Shown in pieces: positions 16,156 to 27,728 of a stretch of DNA of 64,000 bases. The stretch's first letter is position 1, and each line of letters opens with the position of its first letter. The notes beneath the pieces are model-generated. The model was given only the letters and a program-made list of their open reading frames with translations. It ran no database searches and had not been told where the DNA came from. The DNA is from Cellulomonas sp. KH9 (GTDB taxonomy: Bacteria; Actinomycetota; Actinomycetes; Actinomycetales; Cellulomonadaceae), in NCBI RefSeq assembly GCF_900114185.1, contig NZ_FOSE01000003.1, forward strand, positions 558,001 to 622,000, read 5' to 3'. The position numbers and the translations under genes are program-made.

Positions 16156-17676
16156 GTGACCGCCCCGGCCGGCACGGACCGCGCGGCGGCCGAGGGGTTC
16201 GCGGGGCTCGGTCCCGCGGCCGTCCGCTGGCTCGTCCTCGTCCTGGTGGCCGCCGTCCTCGCCGGCGTCGTCCCCCTGGCGCTGCTCCAGGCGGTGCCGG
16301 ACGACCTGCGCAGCGGCGCCTGGCGGCTCACCCTCGCGGTGATGGTCTGGGCGGGGCTTCGGCTGGCGCACCGCATCGCCGTCGGCCGCCCGGCGCTCTT
16401 CGACTTCGTCTTCTGGCTGTTCGCCTACATCTTCATGGGGCTGGCCCCGACCGCGCAGATGCGCGCCGACCAGCCGTCGACCACCACGCCGGGCCTCGAT
16501 CCCGTCGACGACGCGCGGATCGCCGCCGTCGTCCTGGTCGGCCTGGCCTGCTACGAGATCGGGCGGGCCGTGGCACGCCACGGGTCGTCCTGGGGTGCGG
16601 CGCTGCGCGGGCGGGCCGACGGCGCGGCCGCCGGCGGGAACGCGGCCGACGTCGGCGCGGCCCCGGGTGGTCGGGACGCCGACCGCCCGGTGCTCGACGT
16701 CGTCCCGCGCCGGGCCGTGGTGCTCACGGTCGTGGGCGTGCTCGCCGCCGCCTACTTCGTGACCCGCGTCGGGTTCTCGACCCTCTTCATGAGTCGCTAC
16801 ACGGCGTACGACATCCGCAGCGAGCGGATGCCGGACGTGGCCGTGCGCTCGATCGTGTCCGCCGCCGGCTCCTACCCGCTGCTCGTCGCCGCGGGCGTCT
16901 ACCTGCGGATCTGGGCGACCCGGGCCCTGGGTGCACGCTCGACGCGGTACGCCCCGCTCCTGGCCCTGGCGGTGGTGGTGCTGCTGACGGTCGTCAACCC
17001 GATCAGCGCCGCGCGGTACGACTTCGGGACCGTCGTCTTCGCGCTGGCCGTGATGGCGGGTGCCGCGGCCACCGTGGCACGGGGCCGGGTGCTCATGGCG
17101 GCGGTCGTCGTGGGGCTGCTGTTCGTGTTCCCCGTCGCCGACGCGTTCCGCTCGGACGCCGTCAACACCAGCCGGAACGGGTTCTTCGGGGAGTACCTCG
17201 CCAACCCGGACTACGACGCGTTCTGGCAGATCGGCAACGCGCTGCTCTACGCGGACAGCGGCCTGGCCCAGCCGCTGCGCCAGGCCACGGGCGTCCTGCT
17301 GTTCTGGGTGCCCCGGCCCCTGTGGCCGGACAAGCCGATCGACACCGGCGTGCTGCTGGCGCAGTACCGCGGGTACTCGTTCGAGAACCTGTCCGCACCG
17401 CTGTGGGCCGAGCTGCTGGTCAACGGCGGGGTCGTGGCCCTGATCGTCGGGTTCGTGCTGCTGGGCGCCCTGCTCGGCCGGCTCGACGACCGGGTGTCGG
17501 CCGCGCTGCTCGGTGGCGGGCAGCTGTGGGCCGTCGTCGGCGGGGTCTTCCCGATCTACATGATGATCCTGCTGCGGGGCTCGCTGCTGCAGGCGACGGG
17601 CACGTTCGTCGTCGCGGTGGCCTGCGTGCTCTACGTCCGGGCCCGCGCCGCACCGCGTGCTGCGGCGTCGGCGTAG
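16156..17676 (+). CDS. Wzy-like oligosaccharide repeat-unit polymerase
   Basis: A 506-residue polytopic membrane protein with about 11-12 helices and a large central extracytoplasmic loop. The hallmark FWVPRPLWPDKP stretch (near residue 390), followed by GYSFENLSAPLWAELLVNGG, is typical of the O-antigen polymerase/oligosaccharide repeat-unit polymerase group. It should link lipid-carried EPS repeat units at the outer face of the membrane, working with the flippase and the Wzz-like co-polymerase encoded divergently next door. The start is uncertain: GTG 16156 gives an N-terminus just before the first helix, while the frame is open further upstream without a good start. Its last 46 bases overlap the convergent glycosyltransferase gene. 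Confidence 0.83.
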   Translation: MTAPAGTDRAAAEGFAGLGPAAVRWLVLVLVAAVLAGVVPLALLQAVPDDLRSGAWRLTLAVMVWAGLRLAHRIAVGRPALFDFVFWLFAYIFMGLAPTAQMRADQPSTTTPGLDPVDDARIAAVVLVGLACYEIGRAVARHGSSWGAALRGRADGAAAGGNAADVGAAPGGRDADRPVLDVVPRRAVVLTVVGVLAAAYFVTRVGFSTLFMSRYTAYDIRSERMPDVAVRSIVSAAGSYPLLVAAGVYLRIWATRALGARSTRYAPLLALAVVVLLTVVNPISAARYDFGTVVFALAVMAGAAATVARGRVLMAAVVVGLLFVFPVADAFRSDAVNTSRNGFFGEYLANPDYDAFWQIGNALLYADSGLAQPLRQATGVLLFWVPRPLWPDKPIDTGVLLAQYRGYSFENLSAPLWAELLVNGGVVALIVGFVLLGALLGRLDDRVSAALLGGGQLWAVVGGVFPIYMMILLRGSLLQATGTFVVAVACVLYVRARAAPRAAASA

Positions 17677-18767
17677 ACGGACTCCAGCCGGTCCCGCACG
17701 GCGTCGATCGACAGCTCCTCGCGGGTCAGCCGGCGGCCGGCCTCGCCGGCGGCGTGCGCGGCGCCGGCGTCGCGCAGCAGCCGGTCGACGGCGTCCACCA
17801 GGGACTGCTCGTCGGGCCCCGCGACCTCGCCCGCGCCCGCGCGCCGGATGCGGCCGGCGAGCCCGCAGGTGTCGGTGACGACCACGGGCACCCCTGCCGA
17901 CATCGCCTCGATGACGGACATGGGGAAGGGCTCGTCGACGCTCGGCAGGACCGAGACCGCTGCCCGGGCTACGCGTGCCGCCGTCCGGTCGAGCGGCAGG
18001 GGTCCCTCCCACGTGATGCGCCCGTCCGCGTCGTCGCGTGCGAGCAGCGCCCGTACGGCGTCACCCTCGCCCTCGTCCGGGCCCACCAGGGTGAAGCGGA
18101 CGTCGGGGTGGGCGACGGCCAGGCGCTGGGCGGCGGACACGAACAGGGCGGGTCGCTTGCGGGGGGCCAGGCGCGCCAGGTACAGCACCTCCCGCCCGTC
18201 GGGCGTCGGCCGCGCCGGCTGCACCGGTACGCCGTTCACCAGCTCGGCGAGGCGCAGACCGGGGCCGGCGACCGCCGTGAGGCGCTCCGCCTCGTCGGTC
18301 GTCAGGTGCGTCACCGCCGCCGCGTCCCGCAGGACACGGCGTGTGGCCAGCGCGTCCAGCGGACGGGCCAGCGGGTGGTCGCTGGGGTCGATCATGCCGT
18401 GCGTCTGCAGGACGTACGGGACGCCCGCGCGCCGGGCGTCGAGGGCCACGGGCAGCGTGACCAGGTCGCGCGCCAGGTGGACGTGCACGACGTCCACCCC
18501 GGGCAGCAGCCTGCGCGCCCAGCGGCGCAGACCGGGGCTGGTCAGACCCGCGAAGCCGGTCCCGGGCAGCAGCCGCCGCACGGGGAACAGGTCCACCTCG
18601 ACGTCGTCGACCCGGTCCGGCAGCGGGTCGTAGCCGAGCGCCCCGCCGGCGAGCCGCACGTCGTGACCGGCCGCCCGCAGCGCGGCCGCCTGGTTCAGCG
18701 CGACCCGCGTGGGCCCGCCGTAGGCGCCGTCGGGGGTGAAGAGGGTGACCACCGAGAGGACGCGCAC
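17631..18767 (-). CDS. Glycosyltransferase family 4
   Basis: The 378-residue protein is a GT-B fold retaining glycosyltransferase. The N-terminal acceptor half begins MRVLSVVTLFTPDGAYGGP and has HVHLARD and THGMID; the C-terminal donor half has LYLARLAPRKRP, TLVGPDEGEG and the nucleotide-sugar EX7E region PFPMSVIEAMSAGVPVV. It should add one sugar to the lipid-linked EPS repeat unit in the cytoplasm. It starts at GTG 18767, three bases after the acetyltransferase stop, in the minus-strand operon fcl - acetyltransferase - GT4. The gene order hints that it may handle GDP-fucose, but donor specificity cannot be read from sequence. Its 3' end overlaps the convergent polymerase gene by 46 bases. 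Confidence 0.9.
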   Translation of the reverse strand: MRVLSVVTLFTPDGAYGGPTRVALNQAAALRAAGHDVRLAGGALGYDPLPDRVDDVEVDLFPVRRLLPGTGFAGLTSPGLRRWARRLLPGVDVVHVHLARDLVTLPVALDARRAGVPYVLQTHGMIDPSDHPLARPLDALATRRVLRDAAAVTHLTTDEAERLTAVAGPGLRLAELVNGVPVQPARPTPDGREVLYLARLAPRKRPALFVSAAQRLAVAHPDVRFTLVGPDEGEGDAVRALLARDDADGRITWEGPLPLDRTAARVARAAVSVLPSVDEPFPMSVIEAMSAGVPVVVTDTCGLAGRIRRAGAGEVAGPDEQSLVDAVDRLLRDAGAAHAAGEAGRRLTREELSIDAVRDRLESVYADAAARGAARART

Positions 18768-18770
18768 GGC

Positions 18771-19328
18771 TCACACCCCGCCGTGCGGGAGCGGCTGCGG
18801 CGCGAGCACGACGGCGCCCGCGGGGACGTCGCGCGTGACCAGGGCGGCCGCCCCGACGACGGCGTCGGCCCCGATCGTCACGCCCCGCAGCACGGTGGCG
18901 CGCACGGCGACCCAGGCCCCGTCCTCGACGACCACGGGGGCGTTGTCGAACTCGAAGGTGGGCGAGCGGCGGTCGTGGCTGCCGGTGCACAGCAGCACGT
19001 CCTGCGAGACGCACACGTCGGAGCCGATGACGACGGGCTCGAGGTTCAGCAGGTGCGCGCCCTCGCCGATCCAGCTGTGGTCGCCGACCGTGAGCTTCCA
19101 GGGCCAGTGGACGCGGACCCCGTGGCGGATGTTCGTGCCCGTCCCGATCCGCGCGCCGAAGGCCCGCAGCAGCGCGACCCGCACCCGGCCGGGGCACCAC
19201 CACCGCGTGACGACCAGGCCGCTGACGGCGAACCAGGCGATCTGCACCGCCACCGGGCGGCCGCGGTCGTAGCCCCGGCCCGTGAACCCGGCCAGGCTGC
19301 GCCGCGTCAGCGCGGCGCCCGCGGTCAC
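18771..19328 (-). CDS. WcaF-like hexapeptide O-acetyltransferase
   Basis: A 185-residue left-handed beta-helix acetyltransferase resembling the colanic-acid enzyme WcaF. Typical family segments are [45 protein letters not shown] (candidate catalytic His) and [24 protein letters not shown]. It probably acetylates a sugar of the EPS repeat unit, possibly fucose as in colanic acid. GTG 19328 overlaps the fcl stop as GTGA and defines the start; the frame upstream is only the shadow of fcl. It is the second acyltransferase of this fold in the locus. Confidence 0.88.
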   Translation of the reverse strand: MTAGAALTRRSLAGFTGRGYDRGRPVAVQIAWFAVSGLVVTRWWCPGRVRVALLRAFGARIGTGTNIRHGVRVHWPWKLTVGDHSWIGEGAHLLNLEPVVIGSDVCVSQDVLLCTGSHDRRSPTFEFDNAPVVVEDGAWVAVRATVLRGVTIGADAVVGAAALVTRDVPAGAVVLAPQPLPHGGV

Positions 19329-20293
19329 GAGCGCACCTCGCCCTCGTGCTCGAGGAACCACCGGTACGTCTGCTCGATGCCCTCGCGCAGGGGGATCGAG
19401 GCCTTCCAGCCCAGGCCGGTGAGACGGTCGACCGACAGCAGCTTGCGCGGTGTGCCGTCCGGCTTGCTGGTGTCCCAGACGATGGACCCGCGGAACCCGA
19501 CCACGTCGGCGACCGTCTCGGCCAGCTCGCGGATCGTCAGGTCCTCCCCGACGCCGACGTTGATCGGGGCCGGGTCGTCGTAGTGCTCGAGCAGGAAGAC
19601 CGCGGCCGACGCGAAGTCGTCGCTGTGCAGGAACTCGCGGCGCGGCTCGCCGGTGCCCCAGCACACCACCTCGGGGACGGCGTCGCGGACCGCCTCGTGG
19701 AACCGGCGCAGCAGCGCCGGCAGCACGTGCGAGCCGGTGGGGGAGAAGTTGTCGCCCGGGCCGTAGAGGTTCGTCGGCATCGCCGAGACGTACGGCAGGC
19801 CGAACTGCCGGCGGATCGCCTGCACGTGCAGCACGCCCGTGATCTTCGCGATCGCGTACGCGTCGTTGGTCTCCTCCAGCGGTCCCGTGAGCAGCGCGTC
19901 CTCGGTGATGGGCTGCGGCGCCAGCCGGGGGTAGATGCAGGTGGACCCCAGGAACAGGAAGCGCTGGACCCCCGTGCGCACGGCCGCGTCCAGCAGGTTC
20001 ACCTGGATCCGCACGTTGTCCGACAGGAAGTCCGCGGGCTGTGTGGCGTTGGCCAGGATCCCCCCGACGCGGGCCGCGGCGTCGATGACGACCGCCGGGC
20101 GCACCTCGTCGAAGAACCGGTCGACCGCGGGCCGGTCGCGCAGGTCCAGGCGGGCGGACGGCACCCCGACGAGGTCGGTGAAGCCCCGGCGCTCGAGCTC
20201 GCGCCAGACGGCGGAGCCGGCGAGCCCTCGGTGGCCCGCGACGTACACGCGGGAGGCCGGGTCGAGCGGGGGCACGTGGGACGAGTCGGACAT
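19325..20293 (-). CDS. fcl: GDP-L-fucose synthase
   Basis: A 322-residue NADPH-dependent epimerase/reductase that turns GDP-4-keto-6-deoxy-D-mannose into GDP-L-fucose, the second step after Gmd. Short-chain dehydrogenase signs are the N-terminal [10 protein letters not shown] nucleotide loop, FLGSTCIYP with the catalytic Ser, and YAIAKITG with the Tyr/Lys pair. [11 protein letters not shown] and [14 protein letters not shown] are standard for this enzyme. It leads a three-gene minus operon with a WcaF-like acetyltransferase and a GT4, and is divergent from gmd across a gap with EPS boxes, so both fucose genes likely share control. Confidence 0.95.
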   Translation of the reverse strand: MSDSSHVPPLDPASRVYVAGHRGLAGSAVWRELERRGFTDLVGVPSARLDLRDRPAVDRFFDEVRPAVVIDAAARVGGILANATQPADFLSDNVRIQVNLLDAAVRTGVQRFLFLGSTCIYPRLAPQPITEDALLTGPLEETNDAYAIAKITGVLHVQAIRRQFGLPYVSAMPTNLYGPGDNFSPTGSHVLPALLRRFHEAVRDAVPEVVCWGTGEPRREFLHSDDFASAAVFLLEHYDDPAPINVGVGEDLTIRELAETVADVVGFRGSIVWDTSKPDGTPRKLLSVDRLTGLGWKASIPLREGIEQTYRWFLEHEGEVRS

Positions 20294-20337
20294 GGCGTCA
20301 CCCTACGGACGGACGGGCCGCACGGGAACGGCGGATC

Positions 20338-20406
20338 GGGTGAAAGGGGCCGAGAGGGTGATAAAGCACGCTGCACCGTCTCAAACGCGACATTTAACGC
20401 TAACGT
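20338..20406. promoter_or_regulatory. Divergent fcl/gmd promoter with two EPS boxes
   Basis: GGGTGAAA at 20338-20345 and GGGTGATA at 20356-20363 lie as direct repeats 18 bp apart. TAACGT at 20401-20406 is a plausible -10 for gmd, 45 bp downstream of the second box, almost the same distance (44 bp) as box to -10 at 23254/23298. The spacing would suit an activator bound just upstream of the -35 region. Confidence 0.5.
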
Positions 20407-20440
20407 GTGCGCCGCTGCTAGTTCGTCGGGAGGGGTACGG

Positions 20441-21424
20441 ATGTCCAAGAAGGCGCTCATCACGGGGATCACGGGGCAGGACGGGTCGTATCTCGCCGAG
20501 CTGCTGCTCGAGAAGGGCTACGAGGTGCACGGGCTCGTGCGCCGTGCGTCGACCTTCAACACCGAGCGGATCGACCACCTCTACGAGGACCCGCACGACC
20601 CCGGCGCCCGCCTCTTCCTGCACTACGCGGACCTCACGGACGGGTCGCGCCTGTCGACCCTCCTGGAGCGGATCGGCCCGGACGAGGTCTACAACCTCGC
20701 GGCGCAGTCGCACGTGCGCGTCAGCTTCGACGAGCCCGAGTTCACCGGCCAGACCACGGGCATGGGCGCCACGCGCCTGCTCGAGGCGATCCGGTCGACC
20801 GGGCTGCAGACCCGGTACTACCAGGCGTCGAGCTCGGAGATGTTCGGGGCGACGCCCCCGCCGCAGAGCGAGACGACGCCGTTCTGGCCCCGCTCGCCGT
20901 ACGGCGCGGCCAAGGTCTACGCGTACTGGATGACGCGCAACTACCGTGAGGCGTACGGGATGTTCGCCGTCAACGGGATCCTCTTCAACCACGAGTCGCC
21001 GCGCCGTGGCGAGACGTTCGTGACCCGCAAGATCTCGGTCGCGGCCGCGCGGATCGCCGCCGGCAAGCAGGACCGTCTCTACCTCGGCAACCTCGACGCC
21101 GTCCGCGACTGGGGCTACGCCAAGGAGTACGTCGAGGGCATGTGGCGGATGCTGCAGGCCGACGAGCCGTCCGACTACGTGCTCGCCACCGGTGCGCCGT
21201 ACACGGTGCGCGACTTCCTCGGCTTCTGCTTCGAGCACGTGGGGCTCGACTGGCAGGAGCACGTGGAGTTCGACCCGCGCTACCTGCGCCCCACCGAGGT
21301 CGACGCCCTCATCGGCGACGCCTCCAAGGCGGCCACCGAGCTCGGGTGGGCCGCCGAGGTCCACACGCCCGAGCTCGCGCGGATCATGACCGAGGCCGAG
21401 GTTCGTCGGCTGACGGGCGACTGA
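20441..21424 (+). CDS. gmd: GDP-mannose 4,6-dehydratase
   Basis: The 327-residue enzyme makes GDP-4-keto-6-deoxy-D-mannose from GDP-mannose, the first step to GDP-L-fucose. Present are the NADP loop [23 protein letters not shown] with the active-site Ser/Glu, [10 protein letters not shown] with the Tyr-x3-Lys pair, and [18 protein letters not shown], diagnostic of Gmd. Length fits the shorter bacterial enzymes. GGGAGGGG lies about seven bases before ATG 20441. Two more EPS genes follow at once, forming an operon with a GT4 and a cytidylyltransferase. Confidence 0.96.
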   Translation: MSKKALITGITGQDGSYLAELLLEKGYEVHGLVRRASTFNTERIDHLYEDPHDPGARLFLHYADLTDGSRLSTLLERIGPDEVYNLAAQSHVRVSFDEPEFTGQTTGMGATRLLEAIRSTGLQTRYYQASSSEMFGATPPPQSETTPFWPRSPYGAAKVYAYWMTRNYREAYGMFAVNGILFNHESPRRGETFVTRKISVAAARIAAGKQDRLYLGNLDAVRDWGYAKEYVEGMWRMLQADEPSDYVLATGAPYTVRDFLGFCFEHVGLDWQEHVEFDPRYLRPTEVDALIGDASKAATELGWAAEVHTPELARIMTEAEVRRLTGD

Positions 21425-21425
21425 C

Positions 21426-22706
21426 GTGGCACCGGACCCGGGGGCCGCGGCCGGGACCGACACCGCGGCGGACGTCTGCCTCGTCGGGATCAACTACGCC
21501 CCGGAGACGACCGGGATCGCGCCGTACACCACGGCCATGGCGCGCGCGTGGGCGGCCGCCGGCGTGCGCGTCGAGGTCGTCACGGGCGTGCCGCACTACC
21601 CCGCCTGGCGGGTGGACGACCCGCGGTACCTCGAGGGGAGCTCCTGGCGCGAGCGGGACGGGGACGTGCGGCTGCACCGCGTGCGCCACCACGTGCCCGC
21701 GCGCGTCGACCTCGCCGGTCGGGCGCGCATGGAGTCGTCGTTCCTGCGGCGCGCGCTGCCGCTGGTCCGGCGCAGCCGTGCGGGCGCGGTCGTCGCCGTG
21801 ACGCCGTCGCTGTCGGGGCTGGCCGCGGCCGTGCTCGGTGCGCGCGGGCGCCCCGTCGCCGCCGTCGTCCAGGACCTCACCGGGCGGGGCGCGCGTGAGT
21901 CCGGTGCCGCCGGCGGCCTCGCCGCGGGCCTCATCGGCGCCGGCGAGGTCGGCCTGCTGCGACGCTGCACGACCGTCGGGGTGATCACGCCGCAGTTCCG
22001 CGAGTCGCTCGCCGAGGCGGGCGTCCCGGCGGAGCGTGTGCTCGACGTCGGCAACTTCACGCACGTGCGCCCGTCGTCGGCGACCCGCGACGAGGCGTGC
22101 GCGGCCCTCGGGTGGGACCCGGCCGTGTTCCGCGTCGTCCACACCGGCAACATGGGCATGAAGCAGGGGCTCGAGCACGTCGTGGACGCCGCGCGCGTCG
22201 CGGCCGACCGCGGGGTCGTGGGGGTCGAGATCGTCCTCGTCGGCGCGGGCAACAGCCGTGACGACCTGGTCGCCCGTGCCCGTGGGGTCGCGGCGGTGCG
22301 TGTGGTGGACCCCGTCGACGACGTGCACTACCCCCTCGTCCTCGCGGCGGCCGACGTGCTGCTGCTGCACGAGCGCCCGGGTGTGCGCGAGATGTGCCTG
22401 CCCAGCAAGCTGACGAGCTACACCGCCGCGCACCGTCCGGTGCTCGCGGGGGTCGAGGCCGAGGGCATCTCCGGGCGCACGCTCAGCGCCGCCGGGGCCG
22501 CCCTCGTCGTCCCGCCGGGGGACCCGGGCCGGCTGCTCGACGCGGTCCTCGAGCTGCGGGCCGACCGCGCGCTGCGCGACCGCCTCGCCGCCGCCGCGCG
22601 CCGGCACGGCGAGGACGTCTACGGCGAGGAGGCCGCCGCCCGGCGGTACCTCGACCTGCTCGGCACCGTACGGACCCGACCCGCCACGACCGCGGTCGTG
22701 GTGTGA
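21426..22706 (+). CDS. WcaI-like family 4 glycosyltransferase
   Basis: A 426-residue GT-B glycosyltransferase. The start region INYAPETTGIAPYTTAM followed by TGVPHYPAWRV is the typical N-terminus of the colanic-acid enzyme WcaI, a putative fucosyltransferase. The donor half has HTGNMGMKQGLEHVVDAA, and the usual C-terminal Glu region is modified (LHERPGVREMCLPSKLTSY), as in WcaI relatives. GTG 21426 lies one base after the gmd stop, so translation is probably coupled. With gmd directly upstream, transfer of L-fucose is a reasonable but unproven guess. Confidence 0.87.
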   Translation: MAPDPGAAAGTDTAADVCLVGINYAPETTGIAPYTTAMARAWAAAGVRVEVVTGVPHYPAWRVDDPRYLEGSSWRERDGDVRLHRVRHHVPARVDLAGRARMESSFLRRALPLVRRSRAGAVVAVTPSLSGLAAAVLGARGRPVAAVVQDLTGRGARESGAAGGLAAGLIGAGEVGLLRRCTTVGVITPQFRESLAEAGVPAERVLDVGNFTHVRPSSATRDEACAALGWDPAVFRVVHTGNMGMKQGLEHVVDAARVAADRGVVGVEIVLVGAGNSRDDLVARARGVAAVRVVDPVDDVHYPLVLAAADVLLLHERPGVREMCLPSKLTSYTAAHRPVLAGVEAEGISGRTLSAAGAALVVPPGDPGRLLDAVLELRADRALRDRLAAAARRHGEDVYGEEAAARRYLDLLGTVRTRPATTAVVV

Positions 22707-22720
22707 CGAAGGAGCGGCTC

Positions 22721-23170
22721 ATGCGGATCGGCTACGCGGCCGGGGCGTTCGACCTCTTCCACGTGGGGCACCTCAACGTGCTGCGGCACGCGAGGGCGCA
22801 CTGCGACCACCTCATCGCCGGCGTGGTCGCCGACGAGGTCCTCGAGATCACCAAGGGCCGGCGTCCCGTCGTGCCGCTGGCGGAGCGCGCGGAGATCGTC
22901 GCGCACATCTCGTACGTCGACCGGGTGCACCACGAGGTGCTCCTCGACAAGCTCGACACCTGGCGCGAGCTGCGGTTCGACGTGTTCTTCAAGGGTGACG
23001 ACTGGCGTGGCACCCCCAAGGGTGACGAGCTGGAGCGTCGGTTCGCCGAGGTGGGCGTCGAGGTCGTGTACTTCCCGTACACGGTCCACACGTCGAGCAC
23101 GATCCTGCGCGCGGCGCTCGCCCAGCTCGAGGCGCCGACCTCCCGCGCCCGCGCGACCGGGGTCTCCTGA
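22721..23170 (+). CDS. TagD-like cytidylyltransferase (glycerol-3-phosphate or related alcohol phosphate)
   Basis: The 149-residue protein belongs to the small nucleotidyltransferases that form CDP-alcohols. GAFDLFHVGHLNVLRHA holds the HxGH nucleotide site; KGDDWRGTPKGDE and the late TSSTILRA stand where TagD has its second substrate motif. Glycerol-3-phosphate is the best-known substrate, but ethanolamine phosphate or other alcohol phosphates are possible. AAGGAG (22709-22714) sits six bases before ATG 22721; a GTG at 22703 overlapping the previous stop is in frame but less well spaced. It ends the gmd operon. The CDP-alcohol transferase gene at 5395-6108 is a candidate consumer of its product. 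Confidence 0.85.
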   Translation: MRIGYAAGAFDLFHVGHLNVLRHARAHCDHLIAGVVADEVLEITKGRRPVVPLAERAEIVAHISYVDRVHHEVLLDKLDTWRELRFDVFFKGDDWRGTPKGDELERRFAEVGVEVVYFPYTVHTSSTILRAALAQLEAPTSRARATGVS

Positions 23171-23184
23171 CCCGAGTGCCCCGG

Positions 23185-23213
23185 CCGACCACCGCCCGCC
23201 GGGCGGTGGTCGG
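23185..23213 (+). terminator. Strong hairpin terminator of the gmd operon
   Basis: A perfect 13-bp stem (23185-23197 with 23201-23213) and three-base loop begins 14 bases after the cytidylyltransferase stop. There is no U-run. It marks the end of the gmd - GT4 - cytidylyltransferase transcript. Confidence 0.8.
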
Positions 23214-23490
23214 CTGCTGCCTGTGTCCCCCGACGTCTCACCCGCCCCGGGACGGGTGAAACCGGGCAGAAGGATCCAAAGCGCCCGCCGATCGCGTTAG
23301 CGTCGATGGCAGTCGCACGCGTGTCGGACCGGGGGGACCATGACACCTGCAGCGGATCACCTGTCGGCGGGCGTGCCCGGTGGCGTCCCGCGGGGCTGTG
23401 CCACCGGCTGCCACCGGCCACGCACCGGCCCGGCGCCGGCGCGGCGCCCCGTCCGCGCCAGGCCGAGCGTGAAGAGCAGGGAGAACAGCA
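23214..23490. other. EPS-box promoter without an intact gene (possible deletion scar)
   Basis: CTCACCCG (23237-23244) and CGGGTGAA (23253-23260) form an inverted pair, with TAGCGT at 23298-23303 as a likely -10, 44 bp below the GGGTGAAA start at 23254. GGGGGGACC then precedes an ATG at 23340. That ATG opens only an 80-codon frame (to 23582) with no recognisable domain, running head-on into the broken acyltransferase. I read it as a working-looking promoter and start whose gene has been lost, or a spurious frame. Confidence 0.4.
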
Positions 23491-23742
23491 TCACATGGGT
23501 GCGATCCGGATCACGCGGCGGTAGCCGAACCGCAGGGCGCCGTCGCCGTCGCGCGACAGCCCCGGGGTGCTCACGACCATGACGAAGCCCGAGATGACGA
23601 AGAAGGCGTCCACGCCGACGGCGCCGAACCACCAGGTGCCCACGGACGGGTCGAGGCGCTCCGAGGCGTAGAACGACGCGTGGGTGACCAGGACGAGGAG
23701 CGCCGCGACGAACCGCAGGGCCTGCACACCCTCGAACCGCAT
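23491..23742 (-). pseudogene. Truncated acyltransferase-3 (OafA-like) remnant
   Basis: Only the first 83 residues of an acyltransferase-3 protein remain. The N-terminus is convincing: MRFEGVQALRFVAALLVLVTH, then VGVDAFFVISGFVMVVST and FGYRRVIRIAPM, where intact relatives continue with a Tyr/Trp and some nine more helices. A TGA follows that Met directly. In the next frame the minus strand continues through MLFSLLFTLGLAR for about 45 codons before a stop, which could be a leftover 3' fragment. GAGGTGG lies seven bases before ATG 23742, so the gene once had a good start. Either a large internal deletion or loss of the 3' part by rearrangement explains it. Confidence 0.72.
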
Positions 23743-23826
23743 GCGTGCCACCTCGATCCGGGACGAAACGGGCACATCGGCCGTTCCAGACTGACAGCCG
23801 GTCGCCGTCGCGCCCACAGGCTCCCC

Positions 23827-23904
23827 GGGTGAAAGCCCGCGGGCGGCCCGGGTGGTCGGTGCGACGGGTGCTCGCCCTGCCCGCCGTGCCGACGTCCGTA
23901 GACT
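23827..23904. promoter_or_regulatory. EPS box and mfd promoter -10
   Basis: GGGTGAAA at 23827-23834 lies 85 bases upstream of the broken acyltransferase start, the last copy of the EPS element in the locus. TAGACT at 23899-23904 is a good -10 hexamer for mfd, giving an mRNA leader of about 70 bases. The box probably belongs to the lost EPS gene rather than to mfd. Confidence 0.45.
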
Positions 23905-23983
23905 CGTGGGGTACCCCGGTCCCCCGTGGATCCGGGGCTGAAGTGCTGCCTGCCGTCGTACGACCCCTGCACGAAGGACCGTC

Positions 23984-27622
<3,639 letters not shown>

Positions 27623-27684
27623 CGCGGGTGCGTCCCGGTGGCGTGCGCGCCGGTGCTGGTGACGGGGCGCACACCACCAGGGCC

Positions 27685-27690
27685 TACGAT
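27685..27690 (+). promoter_or_regulatory. -10 element of the SurA-like lipoprotein gene
   Basis: TACGAT, 39 bases before GTG 27729, matches the actinobacterial -10 consensus. GGGAGG then lies about five bases before the start codon. The 106-base gap after mfd has no obvious terminator. Confidence 0.5.
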
Positions 27691-27728
27691 GGCTCGCGAC
27701 CCCTACGGAACGTGAGCGGGAGGCCCTG

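Noticed and set aside
18088..18744. GGGTGAAG occurrences inside the GT4 gene
   Set aside because: They fall within codons of a conserved protein and are not paired; not counted as operators.
23340..23582. 80-codon frame after the orphan EPS promoter as a real small gene
   Set aside because: No recognisable domain, Arg/Pro-rich shadow-like composition, and it runs opposite the acyltransferase remnant.
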